64,000 bases of DNA from Raphanus sativus (GCF_000801105.2 NC_079512.1:30149848-30213847), one strand, 5' to 3'. Positions 22,820-34,758 are shown, numbered from the stretch's first letter. The notes: generated by a model not told the origin, from the letters alone. Numbers and translations: made by a program.

Positions 22820-23801
22820 ATGGCGTGGAGAGGAAACGTATCGAAGTCTCTCAAAGAGCTCAGGATCCTTCTCTGTCAATCTTCCCCAGCTAGCGCTTCC
22901 GCCAGGTTTCGTTCTCGTCTCCGATGATCGAATCAAATCTGTGAGATCGAACGATTCAATTTTCCGTTAGGGTTTTCAATTTGTTGCTGTTGTTTCCAGA
23001 ACGTTCGTGGAGAAGAATTACAGAGATTTGAAGTCTCTAAACCCTAAGTTCCCCTTCCTGATCCGCGAATGCAGTGGGATCCAGCCTCAGATGTGGGCGC
23101 GATATGGTAATTAGGCTTTTGATCTCTCTTCTCTTTGATTAGAGTTTGAATATACACATTGGCTCCAAGATTCAAAATCATTTGTAAGTTATACTGCTGC
23201 ACCTAGAGAACGTTTGGCTTGAAAAATGTTCAATGCAAATAGAGTAGAGGAGGATTATTGTGCTTATTGGGTAAAACATGCTGTATGTTCTTTAAAGATT
23301 TGATATGAATGTGGTCATGGTAGTGACGACGATGAAAATGTTATATGCATATTGGCTAGTGCTTAGTTTAGATGAATTGATTCTTGTATGTAACCTCTAG
23401 GGCCTTGGCTGAAAATGTAATGTTTGTAACCATCAATTAACTTTACATGATTTCTTCTCAGGTGATAGTTAAAGGATGTGATTTTTTTTTTCCGTAGTTC
23501 ATATTTGTCTTTCATGTGAATGTCAGAATCTATAGTTTGTGATAATGCATACCTAAAGTTGTTGTTCTTTCTGTTTCTTTTGTTTTCTTCGTGCGTGACT
23601 ATATTAGGGATTAGATGAAAGCATGAAACATAGGCACGTGTATTTTACTTTGGCAACTAGTATCTACAACGTGTCCATATTTTGTGTGCGTATGCAGATA
23701 TGGGTGTGGAGAGGTGTGTAAATTTGGATGGGATGAGCGAGTCACAGATTCTCAAGTCTCTTGAAGACCTTGTCAAAGCCGGAGGAGCTACAAAAGCCTA
23801 A
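22820..23801 (+). CDS. NADH dehydrogenase (complex I) B8 subunit, NDUFA2 homologue
   Basis: Three exons: 22820-22905, 23000-23106, 23698-23801, 98 aa, phases agree. The protein is an accessory subunit of mitochondrial complex I with a thioredoxin-like fold. Seen: [20 protein letters not shown] at the start, then [23 protein letters not shown] and [20 protein letters not shown] at the end. Length is the usual one for this family. It corresponds to Arabidopsis At5g47890 next to ERF1-1. Confidence 0.92.
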
Positions 23802-26486
23802 GGTTATTTGTTTTGTTTTTGTTTTTGTTTCTCCAGATGATCCCGAATAAGCTTTAACCGGAAACACTCATTTGACATTTTCCCGTCAATCTACTATCGA
23901 TTACTTTCGTTTTGAGTTGTTTTTTTCTTCTTCTTGATGATGTAATCCTTGAACTTGGTATACATCAAAACCTTTCCATATGATTGAAATCATAAGAAAA
24001 GAGGAAGTAAACATAACAATTGTAGGCCATTTAAAGCAATTATTATGGGTACTGGTGAAGTGCGTTTCTGAATCATGTTTTCTAAATTCTAGCCAAAATG
24101 AATTTGCAAATTCAAGTTAATGCAGTAAAGGAGATTAAGCAGTCCTAGAAAGCAATGTGGATGAACCAATTGCTCCTAATTACTGTATTGTTAAACGTGG
24201 ATCCATCGTATGTTATATATATAGTATAAAAGAGTTATTGGTAATGGAAGATTAACAAATTACTAAAAAGAATCTTATGTAAAAGGTTCTAGAAGCTAAA
24301 GGCACTAACTCATGTTTGAAAGAGGGGAGGGGGGCCAATGTCGTTATTGACAATATAATATCAAAATCCACTTTGTTTTTACAACGCCAACCCCTTTTTC
24401 ATTATTTTAAATTGAGTTTTTCATTTCTTTTTTTCTTGTCAACGAGTTTTTCCTTTCTAAAATGAAGTATTTTCTTGCTTTCAACCAATATATGGTATAA
24501 TAAATAAGCTACAAACTGAAACCATATATGTTAATGATAATATAGTTATAATTAATATTTTAGATGTTACAAAAACAATTAATTTCTACAACATTTAGTT
24601 TAAGTTATGTGGGAACTCTTTGAATTGACAATAACTTAGAACAACATTATTGATAGTATAACATGTGTATTGTAAAATTTGTAGAGCCACTAATATGAAA
24701 ACATCTAAAGAGACTGTCCTTCTTGAGTATCTCCCACAAGGGATGACTCTCCTTCTCTTTCTTGTCTTTTATTATTTTTTTACATTTTTTTGTCTTGAGA
24801 ACTCTATTGAGAATTTCCCACGGCTAATGCTCTTAAATATTACAATAGTTTGTTTTTGTTAAAATTTGGTGCATATATTATTAAAGTGACAAAAGCATAC
24901 ATAACATGTGAATATTACATTGCTCCAGTGGATAAAAATAGTAATTTCCATCTGCAGCCCAGCTTGACTTTTGTGAGATAGTGAAATGTTGTCAATAATT
25001 TCTCGAGGGTATAATTAACCCTGATCTCTTATCCGAAGTTTTTAACTCATGATTTGATATTTTTTTAAAAAATTTATACTTTTGTGTTAAGAGACAGTCT
25101 TTATATCTCTTATTCAAAAGACGTTTCTTAATTTTTCTTAGTTAAAATCTAAGAAAAGTTACCGTCTCTTAACCAAAGTTAAGAATCCCAATCAAGAGAC
25201 CGGGTTAATCATAGTCAATCATTTTTTTTTTGGTTCTACTAACTCTTTAGCTATTCTAAATTTATAATAGAAGAAAATCTTTTTAACTTTTAAAATTTTC
25301 TCAAAAAAGTAAACATTAAAATTTGAAAAACCAAGAACTGAGAAATTCCTATGTAGATTGATTTTCCAGAGTCCACGAAACACGGCTAATTCTAAATACG
25401 TACGGCACATGTCATTGTCTACGTATAGAATAACAATCGACCTTCATGCCTATAAAAGTAAGTCTTTTTGAAATAAGGTAAATACGCGTACGTAGTAGAT
25501 AACAACAGAAGCGTTTCAAACAAATATTCAACCGCACATGTGGAGAAGGTTTGCTAATCTAAATAATCTAATGGAAGGTTTAGCTACGTCGTGTAAAGTT
25601 AGGGATTGATGTTCACATTCTATGTGTAAAGGATTTGTACGTAAATCACATATGCATTAGACTAATCACGTATAATATTCAAGCTGTAATATGTACGATG
25701 ACTGGTATTTTTTGGCCGTGACGGCAAAGATTTTTTTGTTCTCCAAAAGGTAATCAAACATACAAGAAAGTGTGAGGAAAGGAAAATACGCCAAAAATAT
25801 AGAAGTTAGATTGAAAATCAGCTGACCAACTATACATAGTATGTTGTCTACTTGTAGAAGTTGGAACGTAAGCTCTACCTTCTTATTCGTTTTACTTAAA
25901 ATATCATTGTTACAATTTTAGAATATGGTTTAGTCTTTTCTCAATTTTCTCAAATACATTAGTCAAATTCATCTAAATATATCATGAATATCATAGACAT
26001 GACATGATCACCAATCGGACAAATGATCTTCTGTAATATGATGATAAACATCTTTTTCAGTTTTTTTTGGGTGTACGAAGTATGTATTATGGTAACGTAA
26101 GATTTTAGTATGGTATGTCTTTTGGAATTTAGGATCAGTTTAATTGCATGTGGAAAGATTCAAAGAGCATAGCAAAGGAGATATTTAAATTAAGATTCCA
26201 ACGAGTTCATATCTTCTTAGCCACCTTTCCTTATCAGCGGTCCTGTTTAAAATAGGGACACAAACAAAACAAAACCCATCTACTTGTTGTATGTGCCCTC
26301 AATTATATCACATATGTTTTGTCCTCATATTATCTCTCCTGTCTCTTTCTTTCTTTTTGTTTTTTTTTTTTATTTTTGCTAAATTGTGCGTCTCTCAGAG
26401 TGACTTTTCTCTCGTGGCGGCCTCGAAGCTATGTTTGTTTCATGAGTAGACATCTTATCTGTTCATGGCTGCTGCAATTCTCTATT
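23802..26486. other. Intergenic region, no supported gene
   Basis: AT-rich. A (T)n-bearing block near 25070-25210 contains a short inverted repeat (AGAGACAGTCTTTAT... against ...ACCGTCTCTTAAC), possibly a small MITE remnant. Short ORFs on either strand have no recognisable content. The Copia target site GCTAC ends the block. Confidence 0.4.
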
Positions 26487-26491
26487 GCTAC
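26487..26491 (+). repeat. 5-bp target-site duplication of the Copia element (left)
   Basis: GCTAC directly before the 5' LTR, repeated at 31293-31297 directly after the 3' LTR. Five bases is the normal duplication for Copia integrases. Confidence 0.85.
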
Positions 26492-26642
26492 TATTGGGAT
26501 ATGTTAACATCCCATATATTATGATTTAGCTATATCTTCGGTTATGTAAAGTTTCCTATAAACTCGAGATTGTATGAGTATATATACGATGGCTACTTAA
26601 CGCCTAAGGATAAGAAACAAGAGATTGAAACCTAATTTGTCA
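26492..26642 (+). repeat. 5' LTR of the Copia element
   Basis: 151 bp, ending TTTGTCA. It contains TATATATACGATGG, a plausible TATA region, at about 26580. Confidence 0.95.
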
Positions 26643-26787
26643 TGGTATCAGAGCTTGAACCTAGAAACACAAATTCTCTCTAGATTTTTGATTCTGATCT
26701 TGATCAAACTCTTCTTGCAATCGCAAGGGAGAAAGACCTTCGACTGAAACCTCTGGTGCTCTGTTTTTCAATCAACGAAACAGAGTA

Positions 26788-29700
26788 ATGGCGCTCGCGA
26801 CAAACAAAGAACAGAAGTACAAGACTATAACTCCATACGACCTAAGTGCTAACGACAACCCGGGTGCAGTCATCTCTCACCCTCTGCTCAACAGTCACAA
26901 CTACGATGAGTGGGCTGTGAACCTGCGTATGGCGCTTAGTTCCAGAAAGAAGTTCGGTTTTCTCGATGGAAGTCTACCGAAACCTGCATCTGATTCACCA
27001 TACCTTGAGGATTGGACTGCAAATAACCACCTCCTGGTAGGATGGATCAAACAAACTATTGATCCAAAGCTGCGATCTTCTATATCTACACGGGAGATAG
27101 CTAAAGATCTTTGGGACATAATCAAGAAGAGATTCTCGCTCAAGAGTGGAGCAAGGCTGCAGCAACTCCGAAACTCGCTTGCTACATGTAAGCAAAACGG
27201 ATCAACTGTGGATGACTACTTCGGCCGTCTGACAAAGTTGTGGGATGGTATTGCGGAGTGTATGAACTCTAAAATTTGCACTTGTAATAAGTGTGAATGT
27301 GACCTGAATTCTGCGCATGAGAAGGAGAGAGAGGTCTTGCGCGTACATGATTTTCTATCTGGATTGGATGATTCTGTTCATGGAGTGATTCGCTCACAAA
27401 TATGTGCAATTACTCCTCTTCCAGACCTTGACAGTGTGTATCAGACGGTGTCTCAGAATGAGACTTTGCGTTCGAACACTACTGCTGACAATCCGGTGAT
27501 GAGCTTCACGGCTCAGAATTCTTCCAATCGGAGGCCCGGGACAGTTTACACAAGAGAGCTCTCGAAGCCGAGCTCGAATGATACTTCTGCAAATCGTGGA
27601 GGACAAGGAACTCGGGACTGGTCCAAACAGTGCTCGGTGTGTGGTAGAGCAGGACATGAAAGTTCTGCATGTTTCAAGGTGATCGGGTTCCCTGAATGGT
27701 GGGGAGAACGGAGTAAAAACCGATCAGATTATCGTTCGTCACCATCATCAGCTGGCCGAGGTCGTGGAGCTCCTACCAGAGCTAATGCGGCACAAGTGAA
27801 CACAGCTACGGCAGGATCGACGAGTGAGATAACAGAACATGATCGTCAGGGATTGATTGGACTCTCAGATGATCAGTGGGTTGCGGTTCAAAAACTCATC
27901 AATGCGGGGAAATCAACAGCAAACTTGAGTGGTAAGAGTAATGATATCTTTTGGATACTTGATACTGGAGCGACCCACCACATGACTGGCCAGTTGGACT
28001 TGCTCGAGGACGTTCGGGACATTACGCCAGTGTCGGTTATGTTACCTGCAGGCGCTGATGTCTTGACCCTTAAACAGGGAACTGTTCGAGTGACATCTCG
28101 ATTGTCACTGCAGAATGTTTATTATGTTGATGGATTCCATACGAACTTGATTTCGCTTGGACAACTTGTGACAGACAATTATTTGGTGGGGCAAGTAACT
28201 GATAAACTCATGGTTTTGCAGGACCGAGCCACGAGGATGCTGATTGGAGCGGGTAAGAGAGAGGGAGAAGGGTTGTACCGGTTTCAAGGAGTGGAGATCG
28301 TGACTTCCCTACACACTGAAGCTTGCAAGGATTTGGTTTTATGGCATAATAGGTTGGGTCATCCGTCTCTTCAAGTAACAGAATGCATACCTGGAGTTCG
28401 GAGATCATCTAGTAGTAGTAATAATGAGCTTTCTATTAAGAATTGTGATGTCTGTTTTCGAGCTAAGCAAACTCGGCAGTGTTTTCCAGACAGTTTGAAT
28501 AATGCAAAAGATAATTTTGATTTGATTCATTGTGACTTATGGGGGCCATATCGAACTACAGCATTCTGTGGATCCAAATACTTTCTAACAATTGTAGATG
28601 ATCATTCTAGAGCTGTGTGGTTGTATCTTCTGGCTGATAAAGCAATGGCGCCTATGCAAATTCGAAATTTTATCACAATGATCGAAAGACAGTTTTCTCA
28701 GAAGATTAAGAGGATTAGGAGTGATAACGGGACTGAGTTTACATGTCTTACACGATATTTTCGGGAGCAAGGTATAATACACGAGACTTCATGTGTTCAT
28801 ACACCACAACAAAATGGAAGAGTGGAACGCAAGCATAGACATATTTTGAATATTGCGAGAGCCCTACGGTTTCAGGCAAGTTTTCCAATAGAATACTGGG
28901 GTGAATGTGTACTCACAGCTGCTTATTTGATAAATCGCACTCCGTCGGTATTACTGAAGAATAAAACTCCGTTTGAGGTATTGTTCGGACATGCGCCAGG
29001 ATACAAGCACTTGAAAGTCTTGGGATGTCTAGCGTATGCACATAATTCGTATCATAAAGGTGATAAGTTTGAATCTCGAAGTCGGCGGTGTGTTTTCTTG
29101 GGCTATCCATATGGGAAAAAGGGATGGAAATTATATGATCTAGAAAGTCACATTGTCTTTGTTTCACGAGATGTTGTGTTTCAAGAGACCACATTCCCGT
29201 ATGCGGTTAGTGATGTAGCTCCTGTCTCCAACGGAGAGTTAGGTGTACCACCGACAGGAGAAAGCTTGGAGAGTGATGATGAGGATGAGACGCAGATCCA
29301 AAGTAATACTGAACCAGTGCTAGGCACATCTTCGAGTACTGAGAATTTGCAGTCGCAGGCTCCAGTAACAGACTCTGTTGTACCCCTTGGTAGAGGACAT
29401 CGACAGAAGTACACTTCTACTAGACTCAAAGACTATGTAGTTCAAACGGCTGCTGCTTTACAACCCTCTTCTCTCTCTACGACAACACCCGCGCCTCAGC
29501 CATCCTCAGGTACGAAATACCCAATTTGTAACTTTGTTTCATGTGATCGTTTTACACAGAAACACTTGGACTTTGTGGTGGCTATGTCGGCTAATATGGA
29601 GCCTAGATCTTTTGCTGAAGCGATGAAGGATGAGAGATGGGGAGTTGCGGTTGATTGTGAAATTACATCTTTGGAAGAAGCAAATACATGGCGACTAGAG

Positions 29701-31134
29701 CATCTGCCTCCAGGAAAGAAGGCACTTGGGTGTAAGTGGATTTTTACAATCAAGTATAAATCTGATGGGACGATAGAAAGATACAAAGCGCGTCTAGTGG
29801 TGATGGGAAATCACCAAGAAGAAGGGATTGACTACGAAGAAACATTTGCGCCGGTAGCACGCATGACAACAGTGAGATTGTTTCTTGATATTGCGGCTAA
29901 GGAGAATCAAGAAGTCCATCAGATGGATGTTCACAATGCGTTCCTTCATGGAGATCTGCATGAAGAAGTGTATATGAAATTGCCCCCAGGTTTTAGAGAT
30001 AAAGGAGAGACTCGTGTGTGTCGACTACAAAAATCACTATATGGACTAAAGCAAGCCCCTCGGTGTTGGTTTGCTAAGTTATCTCAGGCGCTTCTAGCAT
30101 ACGGGTTTACTCAGTCAAGGTCTGATCACACTTTCTTTGTATACTTTAAGAAAGGGGTGCGATTGCGCATATTGGTTTATGTTGATGATTTGATTATATC
30201 TGGAACGTCGCCTCAAGCAATCAAAACGTTCAAGGATTACTTGGCTACTTGTTTTAAGATGAAAGACCTTGGAGCAGTGAAGTATTTTTTGGGTATAGAG
30301 GTGGCGCGAAGCAAGGCTGGATTTTATCTATGTCAAAGAAAGTATGCGACGGACATAGTTAATGAGGTTGGTCTTCTTGGTTGTAAACCGTCTGGGTTTC
30401 CCATTGATCAAAACCACAAGCTTGCCAAAGCTGATGGACCATTATTGGCTGATCCGGGAACGTATAGGCGACTGGTGGGTCGTCTCATCTATCTAGCTGC
30501 GACACGACCTGATCTTACATATGCTATACATGTTTTATCACAATTCATGAATGCACCACGAGAGGAACATTGGTTAGCAGCACTCAAGGTGGTACGGTAT
30601 CTAAAAGGGACGTTGGGACAAGGGATCTTGTTGCGCGCTGATTCACCGAAACACATTAGAGGATGGTGTGACTCTGACTGGGGAGGATGTTCATTGTCTA
30701 GAAGATCACTTACGGGATACTTTGTACAGTTTGGAGAGTCACCTATATCATGGAGATCACTGAAACAAGATTCAGTTTCTCGGTCTTCTGCAGAAGCGGA
30801 ATACCGCGCAATGGCGGAGGTGACAGCAGAACTTAGAGGGCTCAAAACATTGTTGCTTGATTTTGGGATTCGGCATGAAGAACCAATGACGATCATGTGT
30901 GATAGTAAGCCGGCTATCTATATTAGCAACAATCCAGTTTTTCATGAGAGAACCAAGCATGTGGAGACAGATTGTCATTTTGTTCGAGATGATATTGTTC
31001 GGGGTATTGTTAAACCATTTCATGTATCTACGAAGGAGCAGTTGGCTGATATACTAACCAAGGCATTGGGACGAAAGGAGTTTGATGCATTTCTTCTCAA
31101 GTTAGGCATTCAAAATTTGTATGCTCCAACTTGA
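26788..31134 (+). CDS. Copia gag-pol polyprotein, intact
   Basis: 1448 aa with no stop or frameshift. In order: a Copia gag domain (LLNSHNYDEWAVNLRMALSS, then the SGLDD segment) to about 250; a CCHC zinc knuckle (CSVCGRAGHESSAC, about 281-294); an aspartic protease with DTGATHHM (about 391); a GAG-pre-integrase HHCC region (WHNRLGHPS ... CDVCFRAKQ); an integrase DDE core (HCDLWGPYRT, VDDHSRAVW, RSDNGTEFT, HTPQQNGRVERKH, about 580-680); reverse transcriptase (FAPVARMTTVR, MDVHNAFLHGDL, YVDDLIISG about 1131); and RNase H (GWCDSDWGG about 1293, SSAEAEYRAM about 1334, DILTKAL near the end). The stop codon overlaps the polypurine tract. Everything needed for autonomous retrotransposition is present. 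Confidence 0.96.
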   Translation: MALATNKEQKYKTITPYDLSANDNPGAVISHPLLNSHNYDEWAVNLRMALSSRKKFGFLDGSLPKPASDSPYLEDWTANNHLLVGWIKQTIDPKLRSSISTREIAKDLWDIIKKRFSLKSGARLQQLRNSLATCKQNGSTVDDYFGRLTKLWDGIAECMNSKICTCNKCECDLNSAHEKEREVLRVHDFLSGLDDSVHGVIRSQICAITPLPDLDSVYQTVSQNETLRSNTTADNPVMSFTAQNSSNRRPGTVYTRELSKPSSNDTSANRGGQGTRDWSKQCSVCGRAGHESSACFKVIGFPEWWGERSKNRSDYRSSPSSAGRGRGAPTRANAAQVNTATAGSTSEITEHDRQGLIGLSDDQWVAVQKLINAGKSTANLSGKSNDIFWILDTGATHHMTGQLDLLEDVRDITPVSVMLPAGADVLTLKQGTVRVTSRLSLQNVYYVDGFHTNLISLGQLVTDNYLVGQVTDKLMVLQDRATRMLIGAGKREGEGLYRFQGVEIVTSLHTEACKDLVLWHNRLGHPSLQVTECIPGVRRSSSSSNNELSIKNCDVCFRAKQTRQCFPDSLNNAKDNFDLIHCDLWGPYRTTAFCGSKYFLTIVDDHSRAVWLYLLADKAMAPMQIRNFITMIERQFSQKIKRIRSDNGTEFTCLTRYFREQGIIHETSCVHTPQQNGRVERKHRHILNIARALRFQASFPIEYWGECVLTAAYLINRTPSVLLKNKTPFEVLFGHAPGYKHLKVLGCLAYAHNSYHKGDKFESRSRRCVFLGYPYGKKGWKLYDLESHIVFVSRDVVFQETTFPYAVSDVAPVSNGELGVPPTGESLESDDEDETQIQSNTEPVLGTSSSTENLQSQAPVTDSVVPLGRGHRQKYTSTRLKDYVVQTAAALQPSSLSTTTPAPQPSSGTKYPICNFVSCDRFTQKHLDFVVAMSANMEPRSFAEAMKDERWGVAVDCEITSLEEANTWRLEHLPPGKKALGCKWIFTIKYKSDGTIERYKARLVVMGNHQEEGIDYEETFAPVARMTTVRLFLDIAAKENQEVHQMDVHNAFLHGDLHEEVYMKLPPGFRDKGETRVCRLQKSLYGLKQAPRCWFAKLSQALLAYGFTQSRSDHTFFVYFKKGVRLRILVYVDDLIISGTSPQAIKTFKDYLATCFKMKDLGAVKYFLGIEVARSKAGFYLCQRKYATDIVNEVGLLGCKPSGFPIDQNHKLAKADGPLLADPGTYRRLVGRLIYLAATRPDLTYAIHVLSQFMNAPREEHWLAALKVVRYLKGTLGQGILLRADSPKHIRGWCDSDWGGCSLSRRSLTGYFVQFGESPISWRSLKQDSVSRSSAEAEYRAMAEVTAELRGLKTLLLDFGIRHEEPMTIMCDSKPAIYISNNPVFHERTKHVETDCHFVRDDIVRGIVKPFHVSTKEQLADILTKALGRKEFDAFLLKLGIQNLYAPT

Positions 31135-31141
31135 GGGGGGG

Positions 31142-31292
31142 TATTGGGATATGTTAACATCCCATATATTATGATTTAGCTATATCTTCGGTTATGTAAA
31201 GTTTCCTATAAACTCGAGATTGTATGAGTATATATACGATGGCTACTTAACGCCTAAGGATAAGAAACAAGAGATTGAAACCTAATTTGTCA
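31142..31292 (+). repeat. 3' LTR of the Copia element
   Basis: Identical to the 5' LTR over 151 bp. Followed by the GCTAC duplication at 31293-31297. Confidence 0.95.
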
Positions 31293-31297
31293 GCTAC

Positions 31298-32025
31298 TAT
31301 TCGTTAGGCTCCCATTTTCAAAAGAATGCTATTGGATTTATCTCATTTTCTTTAACTGAAAGATCTAATGAACTTCCCAGATGGGTCATTACAATTACAC
31401 AAGCTAAGGATTAAGCAAAAATTCGGTACAACCATAAGCTTAGTAGCTTTGACTCATCGGCCACATAGCCAAGTTGTAGGCGCAACTACGGAGCCTTCCA
31501 TCATCACCACTTCACCAGGTTAATCCGGGAGGGAGCTATCCCATCCTACTCTCCTCTTAGCCGTTGGAACTGTAATCTCTTAAGCTCATAAAAGATAAGA
31601 AAACCATACCTACAGAAGTCGAATTTGAGGTACCAGCTGCTTCAATGTCTTGAATGATTCATAACCTGCACAATAAGGAACGAGCAACATAACCTCTTTT
31701 AAAAAAAAAAAAACACCACCTCTGTTTATCAATGATATAAACATGGATTTATCTTTATTTTGAGGAATCTGTATTTTTTGTAGATTTACATCATACAGAG
31801 TTCACGAACCACACATTTTAATACTTCAATTCTAGAGAAAAAATAAAGAAGAAAATATTATCTGATGACAAAAGTTATCTTTAAACATGTATTTGAACCG
31901 GTGTCTAAGATGGTTTTGTAAAAAAAAAAAAGGTTTCGGTAAGAAATCATCTATACGCAAAATACCGACTTTGTGCCAAGACTTAGAGCATGTTTATTGA
32001 TGTACTTTAACTAAGTTGCTTAACA
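31298..32025. other. Intergenic region right of the Copia element
   Basis: Sequence at about 31400-31680 is less AT-rich than its surroundings; on the minus strand it has splice-like signals and a short coding-looking block ending FKTLKQLVPQIRLL. I cannot assign it; it may be a gene remnant. The rest is AT-rich. Confidence 0.3.
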
Positions 32026-32695
32026 TCTATACTATTAAAGTACAAGCATGTTTTGGATTTTTACTTTTTTATCCCTACCGAATAATCTTTCCTTTGTATT
32101 CATTAAGGGTATTCTGGATATTCTGCGCCAGTTTCTTCTTAATTATTTTTTGGTTTGTCATTAATCACTGGTTTCCTAATTTAATTTCGGCCTGCGATTA
32201 TTTCTTTGTTTGATACTGCATCGATTATTTCCATGTTTGATACTGTTATTAACCACCGGTTTTCTAATTCTAAAATTATTAATTTTGACAATAATCATTA
32301 TCATTTAGAACGATTTTGAAAAATATAAATATATTTTAAACAAATTTTCAACTTATGATCACCAAATTTGTCTTATCATTAGAAAAAATCACAATATTAA
32401 AAATACCGGATTACAAACCGGTAATTCGTTCAACCGCAGGTTCGAGTCGGGTTTCAAAACACCGATCAAAACTATAAAACTGTTATATTGATTTATATTT
32501 AAAATATCTAATTCAAAATTAAAAACCTAAAAATACATGTACAATATAGTTTTAACCGAACATAAACCTGGATATAAAACACATATATGAGACGGGTTAT
32601 ATAAATGCATATACAAGACGGATTATATAAATGTGATTATATAAAATTTTCACCAAACATAAACCCGCGCTTTGAAAGCGCGGGTCAAAATCTAG
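32026..32695 (+). mobile_element. Non-autonomous Helitron (670 bp)
   Basis: Begins TCTATACTATTAAAG after a host A and ends CTAG before a host T, the A^T insertion rule of Helitrons. Eight bases before the CTAG is a perfect GC-rich hairpin at 32664-32684 (10-bp arms CCCGCGCTTT / AAAGCGCGGG with a 1-base loop). No Rep/helicase coding capacity. Confidence 0.88.
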
Positions 32696-33389
32696 TTAAA
32701 TACAATTAAAATAAGAGAAAAAAAGAAGAAAAGACAAGAGATGTACCTTATTTAAGGACAGCAAGCTACGTCCCTTGGTCCACGTGTTGCATAGATTCAT
32801 TCTTTTTTTTCGTTCTCTCTCTTTCTTTCTTTTTCTGATCGTCCGATTTCTTTTTTTCTTTCTCTCACTCTCTCTTTCTTTCTTTCCTCTCTTTTTCTTT
32901 AAAAGTTAAGGAACTTTAAGTGAGTCTTACCAATAAACATGCTCTTATCACGTGTGTACTAGATGTAACGTAGCTAGCATTCCTATTACTGCGAGATTTA
33001 TAAAATTAAGAGAATTTAAATGATTGACCAAAAAATAGAATTTAAATGAAAAGATATGAAAAACTTGAAAGAAAAAACATAAGAGAAAAATGAGAGATTT
33101 CAGCAGAGAGAACAGGAGAATGAGAAAAAAAAAATATTTCTTTGATGTTTACAATGGTGGCTATAACTTATAAGACTATTAGTAGATTTTTTTATTTTTG
33201 ATCAAAAGTAGATTTTTTTTTAAGACAACCAAAACGTAAGTAACTATTGGAGTTATTATTTACTTTAGCAATATATTTCTATCCTCTTGAAGTCTTTTAA
33301 ACTCTTTTGAACTATATTCTTTTTTACTTATCGCTTCATGTCAACAATTATATATCACTGACTTTCACGTGTTAGACTATACCTAAATA
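32696..33389. other. AT-rich intergenic region
   Basis: Pyrimidine-rich TTTCTTTCTTTCTC runs at 32800-32900 and AT-rich DNA. No gene seen. Confidence 0.4.
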
Positions 33390-33585
33390 TGTCTTAACTA
33401 CCTTTTTTTTTTTTTTTGATAACCGTGGGGGTTTCCAGGCGGTAAGCCCAGACTAATCCCCACGAGGCCTTCCATCCGGGCACGCACGGTTATAGGTGGC
33501 CAAGACGACTCGAACCCAGGACGGACACTCCAGCTGGAGTTCCATTACCACTAGGCCAAGAGCTCTTGGTTGTCTTAACTACCTT
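33390..33585 (-). mobile_element. tRNA-derived SINE with target-site duplications
   Basis: The SINE body is 33405-33570 on the minus strand, with its A-tail seen as a T run at the left (33403-33417). Its 5' part holds pol III boxes: A box TGGCCTAGTGGTAATGG and B box GGGTTCGAGTC. Flanking copies of TGTCTTAACTACCTT at 33390-33404 and 33571-33585 form a perfect 15-bp duplication. The layout matches Brassicaceae SB-type SINEs. Confidence 0.88.
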
Positions 33586-34192
33586 ATACTTAGGAGTTAG
33601 GAGATATGCTTTGATATGTCTCATTCTGATCACCATGTGCGTATTGAGGTTGTTAGTTTCTTTTGCGCTTGATAGACTTCGAAGTGTCCTCGCATAGTTT
33701 CTTACGGATCTGAAATCGACGTGTTGCACTACGATTGCTGAAAACCAAATAGATGGAAATCATTTATAACATCTATAATACATTTTTCCTATTTAAAAGA
33801 TTGTTTTAGTATTTGCATACATATTAATAAGAATTGAAAACATATTTTTATCGTTTTGTTTTTGGTTTTATTTGTATCCCATCAAAGTTTTACCATTAAT
33901 ATTTTCAAATTTTTAATTTATGGTTTTAGTTTTAAAATAAGACTTAAATTAAAAATTTAAATATTAAAATTTTAAATATAAAAAGAATCTAAAACACCAT
34001 ATTTTAATACGGAGAGAGTACATGACTATTCTTCTAGTATTGGAAACAAGGAAAAAAGGATTTCAAAGTAAAGACATCTCACATGGAACTGTACATAAAT
34101 GATGTCCGGCTATAACTCTAGGTGCGGTATGTACTGAAAACAGATTACATGTCAAACGTCGGAAGCAACACATTTATAAGGTTCCACAGCTC

Positions 34193-34758
34193 TAGTTACA
34201 AGTTTAGACAATCCTAAATATAATAAACCATCTAGTTCTTCTAAGAAATGTGAATCTCTCTTTTCCTCTGTGCAAATTCATACAGGGTTGATATAGATTA
34301 GATTTTATTCTTCAACAATGAAGAAATTGTTCAATAAACCAGATACAAATGTCAAAATGGCTAAAAAACCACAACTATAAAATCAAGCGGTAAACACTAA
34401 AGGAACTAATAGGAGCATGCAATCCAATTAGGCAACTACAAACCCTACTAGTGCTAAAGTGTGAGTAGAGGCTTTGAAAATCTGAGACCATATTCGATGA
34501 TCTACATTGCATAAGCAACTTCCATATAGTTGAACCTGAAAGCTGTGAGGAGAACCTCAATGGCCAATAGTTGAGAAGTTGAGAGACCTTCCACTGCCAA
34601 AATAAGCAAACTTGTAGCTGAAAAGCCCACTAGTGTTTTTTGAGTAAATGAGTCCTATATTTTCTAGTTACAAGTTTAGACAGACCTAAATAAAGTAAAC
34701 CATCTATAGTTCTTCTCTCTTTTCCTCTGTGTAAATTCACACAGGGTTGATATATATG
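34193..34758 (+). repeat. ~100-bp imperfect direct repeat upstream of RBOHD
   Basis: CTAGTTACAAGTTTAGACA, AAACCATCTA, TCTCTTTTCCTCTGTG and CACACAGGGTTGATATA-like blocks occur in the same order in both copies (34193-34303 and 34662-34758), with small indels. Confidence 0.75.

Larger units (their letters stand above)
26492..31292 (+). mobile_element. Complete Ty1/copia LTR retrotransposon
   Basis: 5' LTR 26492-26642 and 3' LTR 31142-31292, each 151 bp and identical by eye. A primer-binding site TGGTATCAGAGC (26643-26654), complementary to the 3' end of initiator tRNA-Met, directly follows the 5' LTR; a polypurine tract GAGGGGGGG (31133-31141) directly precedes the 3' LTR. A single 1448-codon gag-pol frame lies between. 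The element is flanked by GCTAC duplications. The LTR starts TATTGG and not the usual TG. Confidence 0.97.

Noticed and set aside
33405..33570. Possible functional tRNA gene (A and B boxes)
   Set aside because: A tail, internal length and 15-bp target duplications show a tRNA-derived SINE; no cloverleaf is evident.
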